Source: JAHQVI01 sp963727575
Lineage (GTDB): Bacteria; Pseudomonadota; Alphaproteobacteria; Rhizobiales; Rhodomicrobiaceae
Assembly (NCBI GenBank): GCA_963727575.1
Contig: CAVSIA010000001.1
Span: 1 to 64,000, forward strand
DNA length: 64,000 nt
Direction of reading: 5' to 3'
The position numbers were made by a program, and so were the translations under genes. This document shows, piece by piece, positions 26,687-35,959 of the stretch. The notes below the pieces were generated by a model, which saw only the letters and a list, made by a program, of their open reading frames with translations, ran no database searches and had not been told where the DNA came from. Each line of letters begins with the position of its first letter. Position 1 is the first letter of the stretch.

Positions 26687-28071
26687 GCAGACTCGTCGTC
26701 GTCTCGAACCGTGTCGCTTATCTGGAGAACAAAACCAAGTCGGGCGGCCTCGCGGTCGCCCTGGGCGACACGCTGCGGAAGACCGGCGGCATCTGGTTCG
26801 GCTGGGACGGCAACGTCGTCGAAGACACCCGCTCGATTTCGGTCAACGTGGCGCAGCAGGGCACGGTGACGATTGCGACCATTCCTCTGACCGACCAGGA
26901 CTATCAGGACTATTATGTCGGCTTCGCCAATCAGGTGCTCTGGCCCGCCTGCCACTACCGCCTCGACCTGGTGGCCTTCGAAACCGCCTATTTCGACGGC
27001 TATCGCCGCGTCAATGCCCGCTTCGCCGATGCGCTGATCAACCTGCTCGAACCCGACGACATCATCTGGGTGCACGATTATCACCTGTTTTCCCTCGCCT
27101 CGGAGCTGCGCGCGCGAGGCGCCAAGCAGCGGATCGGGTTCTTCCTGCACATTCCGTTTCCCCCGCCCGGCGTGCTGCTTGCCGTCCCGGTCCACCAATG
27201 GCTGGTCAAATCGCTGTTCGCCTATGACGTGATCGGCTTCCAGACCAATGCCGACGTGGTCAATTTCCAGCGCTTCGCCAGCGAGCACATCAGCGGCGAG
27301 ATCGGGCCGAACCACCGCGTCAAGGCGTTCGGCCGCACCGTGATCGCACGCGCTTTCCCGATCGGCATCGATGTGGACAGCTTTGCCGGCATGGCCCACG
27401 GCCCGGCGGCGGACGGCATCATCGAACGGCTCAACCGGCGCAGTCTGGCGCGCTCCCATATCGTCGGCGTCGACCGTCTCGATTATTCGAAAGGCCTGCC
27501 GGAGCGGCTGAAGGCCTTCCGGCGCCTCCTGGAGCTTTACCCCGACAAGCAGAAGATGGTGACGCTGATGCAGATCGCGCCGCCGACCCGCGAGGACGTC
27601 GCCGCCTATACGGACATCAAGGAAGAGCTGGAACAGCTTTCCGGCTCGATCAACGGCGAGTTCGGCGATTTCGACTGGACGCCGGTGCGCTATATTCACC
27701 GCAACGTCCCGCGCGAGCAGCTCGCGGCGCTGTTCCGCGGCTCCGAGGTCGGGCTGGTGACGCCGCTCCGGGATGGCATGAACCTGGTTGCCAAGGAATA
27801 TGTCGCCGCGCAGGACGCGGACAATCCCGGCGTTCTGGTGTTGTCGCGCTTTGCCGGCGCTGCCGAGGATCTGCGCGAGGCCCTGATCGTCAATCCCTAC
27901 GACATCGACGACATCGCCCACGCGCTCGAGCAGGCCCTGACCATGCCGGTCGAGGAGCGCCGCGAACGCCATAGGGCGCTGAATGCGCGGGTGCGCGAGC
28001 ATGATGCGGCGCATTGGCGGAAGGATTTTCTCGCCTGCCTCGCACCCGACGCGCCGGAGGTGGTGGCGTGA
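26683..28071 (+). CDS. otsA: Trehalose-6-phosphate synthase
   Basis: 462 residues, normal for OtsA. RLVVVSNRV and SGGLAVAL at the N-terminus bind the sugar phosphate. WVHDYHLFSLASELRARG, FFLHIPFPPPGVLLAVP and VGVDRLDYSKGLPERLKAFR are GT20 signatures, and GLVTPLRDGMNLVAKEYVAA is the nucleotide-sugar binding segment. It joins UDP-glucose (or another NDP-glucose) and glucose-6-phosphate. ATG overlaps the GH15 stop, and its own stop overlaps the GTG of the glucokinase gene. Trehalose would serve as osmoprotectant and desiccation protectant. Confidence 0.95.
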   Translation: MSRLVVVSNRVAYLENKTKSGGLAVALGDTLRKTGGIWFGWDGNVVEDTRSISVNVAQQGTVTIATIPLTDQDYQDYYVGFANQVLWPACHYRLDLVAFETAYFDGYRRVNARFADALINLLEPDDIIWVHDYHLFSLASELRARGAKQRIGFFLHIPFPPPGVLLAVPVHQWLVKSLFAYDVIGFQTNADVVNFQRFASEHISGEIGPNHRVKAFGRTVIARAFPIGIDVDSFAGMAHGPAADGIIERLNRRSLARSHIVGVDRLDYSKGLPERLKAFRRLLELYPDKQKMVTLMQIAPPTREDVAAYTDIKEELEQLSGSINGEFGDFDWTPVRYIHRNVPREQLAALFRGSEVGLVTPLRDGMNLVAKEYVAAQDADNPGVLVLSRFAGAAEDLREALIVNPYDIDDIAHALEQALTMPVEERRERHRALNARVREHDAAHWRKDFLACLAPDAPEVVA

Positions 28072-29021
28072 CGGGCTGGCGGCTGGTTTCCGATGTCGGC
28101 GGCTCCAACGTGCGCTTCGCGCGCAGTCCGGGGCACCATGCGCTCGGCGAGCGGCGCGCTTACCCGCTCAAGGATTTTGCCGATTTCCACGACGCGCTGG
28201 CCGCCTTTCTCGCCGAGACCGGCGGCGCGGCTGGCTGCGAGGGCGCGGCGATCGGCGTCGCCGGCCCCATCGACGGCAACCGCGCGACGCTAACCAACGC
28301 CCCCTGGACCATCGAGACCGGCACGATCGAGGCGCTGCTCGGCGGCGCACCGGCCCGGCTGGTCAACGACCTGCAGGCCGTCGCGCTCGCCCTGCCCCAT
28401 CTCGGCGCAGGAGACCTCAGCCCGGTCGGCGATGTGCCGCGCCCGGCGACGCAGCGCAGCGCCATGGTCGCGCTCAATGTCGGCACCGGTTTCGGCGCGG
28501 CCGCGATCATGCCGAACGGCCAGGGCTGGATCACCAATCCGGGCGAACCCGGCCACATGTCGCTCGGCGCACGCAGTGCGGCCGAACTCGATCTGATCGG
28601 CTGGGCGCATAGCGTCGAGGACGTCCTGTCCGGCCGCGGCATCCCGCGCCTCTACCGCCATGTCGCCACCCGGCTGGCCGGGACGGATGGTCCTGACCTC
28701 ACCGGCGCGGAGGTGTTTGCCGGCGCCAGCGCGGACAAGGCCGCTGCGGAAACCGTGCGCATCGTTTCGGGGCTGCTCGGCCGCGTCGCCGGCGATCTCG
28801 TCCTGGCCTCCGCGGCCTGGGGCGGCGTCTATCTCTGCGGCAGCGTCGTCCAGGGCTGGGCCATGGCCGGCGGAGCTGCAGCGGCACCCGATTTCCGCAG
28901 CGCTTTCGAGGACAAAGGGCCGATGAGCGAGCGGATGCGCCACGTCTATTCGGGCATCCTCACCCGCGAGGACGTCGCCCTCGTCGGCCTCACCCACCTG
29001 CCGGTCGCGGCGGCGCTGTAA
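28068..29021 (+). CDS. glk: Glucokinase, ROK-independent Glk type
   Basis: 317 residues from a GTG that overlaps the otsA stop. RLVSDVGGSNVRFA is the phosphate-1 motif, IGVAGPIDG and LVNDLQAVALALP follow (Asp of NDLQA is the catalytic base), NVGTGFGAAAI is phosphate-2 and NPGEPGHMSLG the Glk signature with sugar-binding Glu and His. It phosphorylates glucose with ATP to glucose-6-phosphate, a substrate of OtsA one gene upstream. If the GH15 enzyme releases glucose, Glk would recycle it. It closes the operon. Confidence 0.93.
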   Translation: MTGWRLVSDVGGSNVRFARSPGHHALGERRAYPLKDFADFHDALAAFLAETGGAAGCEGAAIGVAGPIDGNRATLTNAPWTIETGTIEALLGGAPARLVNDLQAVALALPHLGAGDLSPVGDVPRPATQRSAMVALNVGTGFGAAAIMPNGQGWITNPGEPGHMSLGARSAAELDLIGWAHSVEDVLSGRGIPRLYRHVATRLAGTDGPDLTGAEVFAGASADKAAAETVRIVSGLLGRVAGDLVLASAAWGGVYLCGSVVQGWAMAGGAAAAPDFRSAFEDKGPMSERMRHVYSGILTREDVALVGLTHLPVAAAL

Positions 29022-29056
29022 CGCATCATCAGCGCACAGGGAAACGATCAACCCGC

Positions 29057-30817
29057 CTAAGTCACCGCCTTCTGTGCACCAAGCGCCGGCTCATCGTCTG
29101 TCTCCCCGGCGCCGACGATCTTCAGAGCCAGCGCCCGCAACTCCGGAAATGCGTCGCTGAAACGCACATTGTCATGCGTACCCTCGAAGCCGAGCTTCTT
29201 CAGCACCTCGCGCACCTGCGGCCGGATGCCGGAGACGATCACGGTAATCCCTTGTGCCCGGCAACTGCGGACGAATTCGGAGAGCGCGGCCGCACCGGTC
29301 GCATCGACCATCGACACGTTGCGCATCCGTACGATGAACACATGCGGCGAGGTCGTCAGCGTGTCGAGCGCATCGCGCAAGTGACGGGCGGCGCCGAAGA
29401 ACAGCGGCCCGCGCAGGCTGAGCATCTCCACGCCCGCCGGCAGGCTGAGATGGCTGAAATCGAGCGCCGGGCTGAGCGCGTCGTCCATGTCGGCCTGCAT
29501 GTAGTCGACGCCCTTCTGCACCATCATCGCCTCCGACATCCGGTGCATGAACAGGATCGCGGCGAGCACGACGCCGACTTCGATCGCGACGGTCAGATCG
29601 ACCAGCACGGTCAGCAGGAAGGTGGCCAGCAGCACCAGCCGGTCGCCGAGCGGGGCTCTCATCAGATGGCGGAACTTATGCGCCTCGCTCATGTTCCAGG
29701 CGACGATGACGAGGACGGCGGCAAGGCTCGCCAGCGGCACATAGGCCATCAGCGGGGCGGCGGCGAGCATGAATATCAGCAGGAAGACGGCGTGCATGAT
29801 CCCGGCGACGGGCGAGCGTGCGCCGGAGCGGATATTGGTCGCCGTCCGGGCGATGGCGCCGGTCGCGGGCAGCCCGCCGAAAAGGGCGGACGCCGTATTG
29901 GCCACGCCCTGAGCGACAAGCTCGCAATTGGAGCGGTGACGCGCGCCTGTCATGCCGTCCGCGACCATGGCGGAGAGCAGGCTTTCGATGCCGGCGAGAA
30001 AGGCGATGGTGAAAGCGGAGGGCAGCACGTCGCGCATCTTGTCCAGGCTGAACTCCGGCAGCACCGGCATGGACAGGCCGGACGGAATGCCGCCGAAGCG
30101 CGACCCGATCGTGTCGACCGACAGATGCGCGAAGGTGACGAGCACCGATGCACCGAGGACGGCGATGAGAAAGCCGGGCCATTTCGGCGCGTACCGGCGC
30201 AGGATTAAAATCGTAGCCAGCGCGCCGGCGGCGATGGCGAAGGTCGCCGGATCGATGGTGTCGCGCGCGCTCCAGAACGCCTGCCATTTGCTCAGGAACT
30301 CCGCCGGCACCTGAGCCAGAGACAGACCGAACAGATCCTTGATCTGGCTGGAGAAGATGATCACCGCAATGCCCGCGGTGAAGCCGGTGACGACTGGCTC
30401 GGGAATATATTTGATCCAGGTGCCGAAGCGGGCGAGCCCCGCGACGATCAACATGCCGCCGGCCATCAGCGTGGCCAGGATCAGCCCGTCATAGCCGTGC
30501 TGGGCGATGACGTTGAACACGACGACGACGAACGCCCCGGTCGGGCCGCCGATCTGGAAGCGGCTCCCGCCGAGCGCGGAGATCAGAAAACCCGCAACCA
30601 CCGCCGTCACCAGTCCCTTGTCCGGCGTCGTGCCCGATGCGATGGCGAGCGCCATGGCCAGCGGCAGCGCCACGATCGCAACGGTCAGTCCGGCAATCGC
30701 GTCGCTGCGGAATTTGGAGAAGTCGTAGCCTTCGCGGAGCACCGTGATGAGCTTCGGCTTGAACAACCCCCAGGGGGACCGCGAAGCGCCGGGTTTAAGG
30801 TTGAAACTGGTCGTCAT
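29057..30817 (-). CDS. SulP-family anion transporter with STAS domain
   Basis: About 586 residues. The membrane part has SDAIAGLTVAIVALPLAMAL (SulP signature start), GLVTAVVAGFLISALGGSRF plus QIGGPTGAFVVVV, and ESLLSAMVADGMTGARHRSN later. A cytoplasmic STAS domain occupies roughly 445-560 (VEMLSLRGPLFFGAARHLRD, VDATGAAALSEFVRSCRAQG). Family members carry sulfate, bicarbonate, chloride or dicarboxylates, and no feature selects one. I took the ATG at 30817 (MTTSFNLKPG); in-frame upstream codons extend to 31141 but look non-coding. It is convergent with the glucokinase gene and 35 bases from it. Confidence 0.85.
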   Translation of the reverse strand: MTTSFNLKPGASRSPWGLFKPKLITVLREGYDFSKFRSDAIAGLTVAIVALPLAMALAIASGTTPDKGLVTAVVAGFLISALGGSRFQIGGPTGAFVVVVFNVIAQHGYDGLILATLMAGGMLIVAGLARFGTWIKYIPEPVVTGFTAGIAVIIFSSQIKDLFGLSLAQVPAEFLSKWQAFWSARDTIDPATFAIAAGALATILILRRYAPKWPGFLIAVLGASVLVTFAHLSVDTIGSRFGGIPSGLSMPVLPEFSLDKMRDVLPSAFTIAFLAGIESLLSAMVADGMTGARHRSNCELVAQGVANTASALFGGLPATGAIARTATNIRSGARSPVAGIMHAVFLLIFMLAAAPLMAYVPLASLAAVLVIVAWNMSEAHKFRHLMRAPLGDRLVLLATFLLTVLVDLTVAIEVGVVLAAILFMHRMSEAMMVQKGVDYMQADMDDALSPALDFSHLSLPAGVEMLSLRGPLFFGAARHLRDALDTLTTSPHVFIVRMRNVSMVDATGAAALSEFVRSCRAQGITVIVSGIRPQVREVLKKLGFEGTHDNVRFSDAFPELRALALKIVGAGETDDEPALGAQKAVT

Positions 30818-31233
30818 CGAGCAAATACTCGCAAATGAAGTGATGCGCCGCGCCGCCGCTCGGGCGGGCCGCATCGGTCGTATCGGCCGAAGTGCAGCAG
30901 CGTCGCCGGGATTCGACGCCAATGATACAGGAATAGCGCCAAAAGAATGAATGGATGCGCAAACATGCCTGGCGGATCGGGGTCGGCAGACCCTCAGCAC
31001 CAAGGGGCAATAGGTGCCCATCCTCCTTGCGTGAAGCTTTTCGCCGGAACAGCCGCCCGCGTCAATGCGACACGACCCCGGACTGGCCACGGCCGCAAAA
31101 TATGTGCAAATTGCGAGATGATGCGAGCGGTTTCCAGGCACCGGGTTAAAAATGCGGTGCGCCTTTTGTTCAAGCCTTATTCCTGTCCCGGAATGCCGAC
31201 GGTCCGCAACCGTCCGAAGGGCCCGTTGAGCCG
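30818..31233. other. Intergenic region between divergent SulP and sensor kinase genes
   Basis: About 416 bases without a supportable gene. It must contain the promoters of both divergent neighbours. I see no clear -35/-10 pair. A short inverted repeat GACGGT..CAACCGTC (about 31198-31214) is the only symmetry noted, close to the kinase start. Confidence 0.4.
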
Positions 31234-33187
31234 ATGATGGAGCGATCCGAAAAAGCCAAGCCGACGGTCGGTTTCGAGCAGCACATGGTGGAGGCTGCGA
31301 TCGACTCCTCCGTCAATGCGATCATCATCATCGATGAGCACGGCATCATCCAGAAGGCCAATCCCGCCACGGAAAAGATCTTCGCCTTTTCGCAATCCGA
31401 ACTGGTCGGCGAGAACGTCAGGATGATCATGCCGGCCGCGCACCGGTCTTCGCACGACCGTTATGTGCAGAACTATCTGGAGACCGGCGATAAGAAGATC
31501 ATCGGCATCGGGCGGGAGGTCGACGGGCGGCGCAAGGACGGCAGCGTATTCCCGATCCATCTGTCCGTCGGCGAGTTCGAGGCCGATGGCAAACGCTATT
31601 TCGTCGGCAGCATCCACGACATCTCCGCCCGGGTAACCGCCGAACGGGAGGGCGGCCGGCAGAAGACGTTGTTCGAGGCGATCTTCAAGAACAGCCCGGA
31701 CGCGATGATCATCTCCAACGGCGCGCGCATGATCACCCTGGGCAATCCCGCCGCCACGCGCATCTTCGGCTATTGTGCAAGCGAGCTTGCCGGGGTCGCC
31801 TGCCGGGACATGTTCGCCACCGACGCCGACTACCGTCGTTTCTCCGAAATCGTCTCGGCGCTGATGCCTTCGGGCCATCCGGAAGGGCAGATCATCAACT
31901 TCGCCCGAAAGGACGGCCGGCATTTTCCAGGCATTGCGGGCACCGCCGACATCATCGGCGCCGGCGGCAGCTATATGGGGTTCCTGTGCGTTATCCGGGA
32001 TGTCACGCATGAGCTGGCGCAGGATCAGGCCCTGCGCCAGGTGCAGCGGATGGAGGCGCTCGGCCAGCTCACCGGCGGCATCGCCCACGATTTCAACAAC
32101 CTGCTGACCATCATCACCGGCAATCTGGAGCTGCTCGATCTGGAGATCGACGACGATTTCCAGCGCGACCTGCTGAAGCGGGCAAGCGATGCGGCGGTCA
32201 TGGGCGCGCGGCTGACCGACCGGCTTTTGACATTCGCCCGGCGCCGGCCGCTCGACGCCGTGCTGATGAATCTCAACGAGCAGCTTCTGGGGATGATGGA
32301 CATGCTGCGCCGGAGCCTCGGGGAGACCGTCAGCCTGGCCTCGTCGCTCGCGCCCGACCTGTGGCCCGTGCTCTCCGACGTCAGCGAGATCGAAAACGCG
32401 GTGCTCAATCTGGCGATCAACGCCCGCGACGCCATGCCGTCCGGCGGCCAGCTTCTGATCGAGACCAGCAACATGCCGATCGCCGATCTTCAGCTCGCCC
32501 AGGAAACCGGCCTGCCGCCCGGCGACTATGTGCGGCTTTCGGTGTCCGACACCGGTCATGGCATCGACCCGGATGTGCTCGCCCGCGTGTTCGAGCCGTT
32601 CTTCACCACCAAGGAAGCCGGCCGCGGCACCGGGCTCGGCCTCAGCGTGATCTACGGCTTCGCGCGGCAGTCGGGCGGCCGGATCGCGATCTACAGCGAG
32701 GTCGGACACGGGCACCACGGTCAATCTTTACCTGCCGCGCGCCGACACCGAATCGGCCCGCACGGGGAAGACCGAAAACCGCGCCTCGCCTGCGCTGGCG
32801 ACCGGCGAGTCGATCCTCGTGGTCGAAGACCAGGGGCCGGTTCGCGACGTGACCATGAAGCGCCTCGCCCGGCTCGGCTACAAGGTGCACGAAGCCGAAA
32901 GCGCGGTCGAGGCGATAGAGCTGCTCGACGGCGGTCTGAAGGTCGACCTGATCTTTTCCGACGTGGTGATGCCGGGCGGGGTTTCGGGCTTCGATCTCGC
33001 CAACTGGGCGAAATCGCATCGTCCCGGAACGCCCGTGGTGCTCACCTCGGGATTCACCGAGAACATCGCGCATGGGCTGACCGGCGCCATCACCGAAATA
33101 CCGGTTCTGCGCAAGCCTTATAGCGGCGACGATCTGGCCGCCGCGATCCGCGCGGCGCTCGAGCGTGCGAAAATCAACCGCGCCTGA
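31234..33187 (+). CDS. PAS-PAS hybrid histidine kinase with C-terminal receiver, one frameshift
   Basis: Two PAS domains (about 20-130: IDSSVNAIIIIDEHGIIQKA, FPIHLSVGEFEADGKRYFVG; about 145-260: AIFKNSPDAMIISNGARMIT) precede the DHp helix MEALGQLTGGIAHDFNNLLT with phospho-acceptor His. The HATPase has NLAINARDAMPSGG and VFEPFFTTKEAGRGTGLGLS. At about 32710 an extra base in a GGG run shifts the frame. The next frame continues GTTVNLYLPRADTE and then a receiver domain (ESILVVEDQGPVRDV, DLIFSDVVMPGG, VVLTSGF, RKPYSGDD). Removing that base gives one protein of about 650 residues. No membrane segment is seen, so it is a soluble sensor. Its 3' end overlaps the convergent response regulator by 14 bases. 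Confidence 0.85.
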
Positions 33188-33926
33188 CGTCGGGCGTAAA
33201 CACATAGCCGACGCTGCGCACCGTCTTGATCATGCGCGGCGCATTGGCGTCGGCTTCGATCTTCTTGCGGATGCGGGCGACCAGATTGTCGACGGTCCGG
33301 TCGACCGGCGACCAGTCCGACCCCTTCAGAAGATCCATGATATTGTCGCGTGACAGCACCCGCCCCGGACGCTTGACGAAGATCTCCAGCAGATTGAACT
33401 CCGCCGTGGTCAGCTCGTGCATGCCGGCCGTCTCGTCGGTCAACTCGCGCCGGACGGTGTCGAGCGTCCAGCCCTCGAAGCGGTAACGGTTGTCGTTGGC
33501 CTCGGCGGACGGCTTGCCGCCGGCCTCCAGCGCGGTCGACTCATAGCGCCGCAGGACGGCGCGGATGCGGGCAAGCACTTCGCGCAGGTGAAACGGCTTG
33601 CTGATGTAGTCGTCGGCGCCGAGTTCCAGGCCGACGACGCGGTCGATCGTGTCGCCCTTGCCGGAAATCATGATGATCGGAACATTGTGCTGCGCCCGGA
33701 TCTGGCGCGCCAGGTCCAGCCCGTCCTCGCCGCCCAGGCCCAGATCGAGCGTAATGAGTTGCAGCGGGCCGTTCTGGAGTTGAGCGAACAGCTCCCGCCC
33801 GTTCTGCGCTTCCGAGACGATGTAGGATTCGCGCTCCAGGAGGCGGCGAAGCAGAAGCCGCACCTCGGGGTCGTCATCGACGATCAGGATCCTGACGCTG
33901 TCCTTGTCACTCTGCGTGCCAGTCAT
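33174..33926 (-). CDS. OmpR/PhoB-type response regulator
   Basis: 250 residues from MTGTQSDKDSVRILIVDDDP. The receiver has the acidic pair in VDDD, phospho-acceptor Asp in LITLDLGLGGEDGL, and KPFHLREVLARIRAVLRR at its end. The winged-helix effector domain (from about 150) reads ELTTAEFNLLEIFVKRPGRV, LSRDNIMDLLKG and RTVDNLVARIRKKIE, then IKTVRSVGYVF. It binds DNA as a phosphorylated dimer. It faces the hybrid kinase tail-to-tail, a common but not obligatory partnership. Its targets are unknown. Confidence 0.92.
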   Translation of the reverse strand: MTGTQSDKDSVRILIVDDDPEVRLLLRRLLERESYIVSEAQNGRELFAQLQNGPLQLITLDLGLGGEDGLDLARQIRAQHNVPIIMISGKGDTIDRVVGLELGADDYISKPFHLREVLARIRAVLRRYESTALEAGGKPSAEANDNRYRFEGWTLDTVRRELTDETAGMHELTTAEFNLLEIFVKRPGRVLSRDNIMDLLKGSDWSPVDRTVDNLVARIRKKIEADANAPRMIKTVRSVGYVFTPDVRRG

Positions 33927-34018
33927 CGGGCAGGGCCTATCTCCAAATCCAGAGCCTCTCAATTACACACATTTACACAAACGAATACAAATCTGTTGAA
34001 CGCCGCTGACGCGCGGCT

Positions 34019-34041
34019 GGTTAGCTCTCTTTTAGTTAACC
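34019..34041 (+). promoter_or_regulatory. Inverted repeat GGTTA-N12-TTAACC upstream of fixK
   Basis: GGTTA (34019-34023) and TTAACC (34036-34041) form an imperfect palindrome about 25 bases before the fixK ATG. A run with TTACACA-like repeats lies further upstream (33963-33980). It may be an operator for fixK. It is not a FixK/FNR box, which would be TTGA-N6-TCAA. Confidence 0.35.
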
Positions 34042-34066
34042 ACGCCAGGACGCCACGAGGAACCTT

Positions 34067-34786
34067 ATGGACAGCATTCAGACCGCCAGTGCGACGAGCT
34101 ACGCAGTCCTTCCCCGCCGCAGCGCCGCGCCCAAATCCGCAACGCGGTGCCGAAGCCTCGACGATTGCCTGTCCCAGGCATCGATTCGCAAGGTGCAGGC
34201 GAAGGAGTTCGTCTTCGTCGAAGGCGACCCGGCGAACAACATCTACCGCATCGAATCCGGCGCCGTCTCGCTTTTCAAGGTCCTGCCCGACGGCCGCCGC
34301 CAGATTCTCGGCTTTGCCTATCCGGGCGATTTCATCGGGCTGGGCGGTCAGGGCGAGCGCATCATGAACGCTCAGGCGATCAAGGCCGCCCGCATTCGCT
34401 CGATGCCGCTGGCGGCGCTGCATCAGATCGCGACCCACGATCCGGATCTGAGCTTCAACCTCTATCGCGCGGTCGCCGAGGAACTCGCCGCCACGCGCGA
34501 CCTGATGATGACCACGGGCCATCGCAGCGCCTCCGAGCGAGTCGCGGCCTTCCTCGTCGCCCTCTCCCGCCGCAACCAGCGCAATGGCGAGGCGGAGGAC
34601 GTGATCGACCTGCCGATGACGCGCGCCGACATCGCCGATTTTCTCGGCCTGACCATCGAAACCGTGAGCCGCACGCTCACCAAGCTGAAATCGAAAGGCC
34701 TGATTGATCTACCGCAAAGCGCCCGTGTCATATTGCTCGATACCTTAGAGCTGCAAAGGCTGGCCGAAGGAGCCGAGAGCTTGTGA
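34067..34786 (+). CDS. fixK: Crp/Fnr-family regulator, FixK-like
   Basis: 239 residues. The cNMP-type sensor fold reads KEFVFVEGDPANNIYRIESG, AVSLFKVLPDGRRQILGFAY and PGDFIGLG. The C-terminal helix-turn-helix, MTRADIADFLGLTIETVSRT followed by LTKLKSKGLI, has the E..SR pattern that recognises TTGAT-type boxes. N-terminal cysteines are only CRSLDDC, not the FNR iron-sulfur cluster set, so it is more like FixK than FnrN. FixK proteins turn on microaerobic respiration genes in rhizobia. An unknown gene follows with a 4-base overlap, and uspA lies 40 bases beyond that. Confidence 0.8.
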   Translation: MDSIQTASATSYAVLPRRSAAPKSATRCRSLDDCLSQASIRKVQAKEFVFVEGDPANNIYRIESGAVSLFKVLPDGRRQILGFAYPGDFIGLGGQGERIMNAQAIKAARIRSMPLAALHQIATHDPDLSFNLYRAVAEELAATRDLMMTTGHRSASERVAAFLVALSRRNQRNGEAEDVIDLPMTRADIADFLGLTIETVSRTLTKLKSKGLIDLPQSARVILLDTLELQRLAEGAESL

Positions 34787-35388
34787 CCCTCATCGCGAAA
34801 GACACGGCGAGCGTTGCAAAGGAAATGGGCATCACCTTGGGCGGGCTCCCGATAGACGTGAGGCTGCCGACTATGGCCGAAGAGAATGAAAAGCTTCGGT
34901 TTGCGATTGCCGTCTTTTACGACGTCGAACGCCTGCTTGGCGCCTTGAGGGACTTCCAAGGGCTGGGCCTCACATCCGACGATCTCTGGCTGGCCGGCGA
35001 GCAGCCGGCGCTCCAGACCGGTTCGGCGCTGTACGACGCTTTGGTGGCGGACGACAGCGACATCACCACGCTGGTCGAACGGCTCGCGCCGCTTGACGAA
35101 ACCGGCGGCAGCCCGGCGCTGCTCGCGACGCAAGGGCCGGCCCTGGAAGTACTGCAGACCTCGATGTGGCAGAGCGGCGTCAGCTGCCTGGACGGTCTGT
35201 TGGGGGGTGACATCGGCGGCATCTTACGGGATCATGCGCAAAAGGGTGCGGTGATCACGGGAGCGAAGACGGCGACGGCCGCACTTCAGGACGAGTGCGT
35301 CAGGGTGCTGTTGCGTCGCTCCCTGCATATGGTCTATTCCCGCGAATGCAGGTACCGGGCGTCTCCGGGCAGGCGGCCGCGCGCTTAA
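34783..35388 (+). CDS. Hypothetical protein coupled to fixK
   Basis: 201 residues from a GTG overlapping the fixK stop (GTGA). It has no signal peptide. The segment FAIAVFYDVERLLGALRDFQ, then GLGLTSDDLWLAGEQPAL suggests an alpha/beta domain in which a 'ball' of small hydrophobics recurs, as in glycine-zipper and stress-response proteins that regulate themselves through ferredoxin-like folds. I do not recognise the family. DGLLGGDIGGILRDHAQKGA may be an amphipathic hairpin. The basic C-terminus (RRSLHMVYSRECRYRA, SPGRRPRA) is unusual. Tight coupling to fixK suggests a shared low-oxygen or stress role. Confidence 0.6.
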   Translation: MTLIAKDTASVAKEMGITLGGLPIDVRLPTMAEENEKLRFAIAVFYDVERLLGALRDFQGLGLTSDDLWLAGEQPALQTGSALYDALVADDSDITTLVERLAPLDETGGSPALLATQGPALEVLQTSMWQSGVSCLDGLLGGDIGGILRDHAQKGAVITGAKTATAALQDECVRVLLRRSLHMVYSRECRYRASPGRRPRA

Positions 35389-35428
35389 TCCGTACACAAG
35401 CTATTTCCGTAAACTTGCGAGGCGAGCC

Positions 35429-35866
35429 ATGTACAAGAACATTTTGATAGCGACGGACGGCTCTGAGCTTTCCGGCAAGGCCATTCGGCAGGGGCTGGCC
35501 CTGGCCAAGGCGCTCGGTGCTCAGGCAACGATCGCAACGGCCACCGAGCCGTGGGAAGCGGTCATCGTCGGGGAAGTCGCGATGGTGCTGCCGCCGGACA
35601 AATACGAAGAGAGCGCCAGTGCCAACGCCACCAACGTTTTGGAAGCGGCCAAGCGGATCGCCGACAAGGAAGGCGTCCCTTATTCAACGCTGCATATGAA
35701 AGACCGCCATCCTGCGGAAGGCATCATCGATGCGGCCAAGGAAAAGGGCTGCGACCTTATCGTGATGGCTTCGCACGGCCGGCGCGGCCTCAGCCGTCTG
35801 GTGCTGGGGAGCGAGGCGAATGAGGTCGTGACGCACAGTACAGTTCCTGTGCTCATCATCCGGTAA
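35429..35866 (+). CDS. Universal stress protein, UspA family
   Basis: 145 residues, a single UspA domain. MYKNILIATDGSELSGKAIR is the first strand and loop, and LIVMASHGRRGLSRLVLGSE carries the G2xG9xG(S/T) ATP-binding pattern (HGRRGLSRLVLGSEA), followed by EVVTHSTVPVLIIR. It should bind ATP and act in stress survival. Usp genes in alphaproteobacteria are often under FNR/FixK control, and this one follows fixK by 40 bases after the coupled unknown gene. I found no FixK box directly in front of it. Confidence 0.92.
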   Translation: MYKNILIATDGSELSGKAIRQGLALAKALGAQATIATATEPWEAVIVGEVAMVLPPDKYEESASANATNVLEAAKRIADKEGVPYSTLHMKDRHPAEGIIDAAKEKGCDLIVMASHGRRGLSRLVLGSEANEVVTHSTVPVLIIR

Positions 35867-35888
35867 CAAGCCGATTGCGAAGCCTGGA

Positions 35889-35925
35889 CCGAGCCGCCGA
35901 TAGTCTCCCGGCGGCTCGGCTTTTT
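35889..35925 (+). terminator. Rho-independent terminator after uspA
   Basis: CCGAGCCGCCG, a 9-base loop, CGGCGGCTCGG, then C and five T. An 11-bp perfect stem plus U-run is a strong intrinsic terminator ending the fixK-uspA transcript. Confidence 0.9.
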
Positions 35926-35959
35926 GCGGATGCGCGCTCTACGCCAGCGCATGATCGCG

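Noticed and set aside
31177..32724. 515-codon antisense frame over the hybrid kinase
   Set aside because: It mirrors the kinase codons, with no recognisable motif; the plus strand has clear PAS, DHp and ATPase motifs.
34019..34041. Possible FixK/FNR box before fixK
   Set aside because: The palindrome is GGTTA-N12-TTAACC, not TTGA-N6-TCAA, so I list it only as an inverted repeat.
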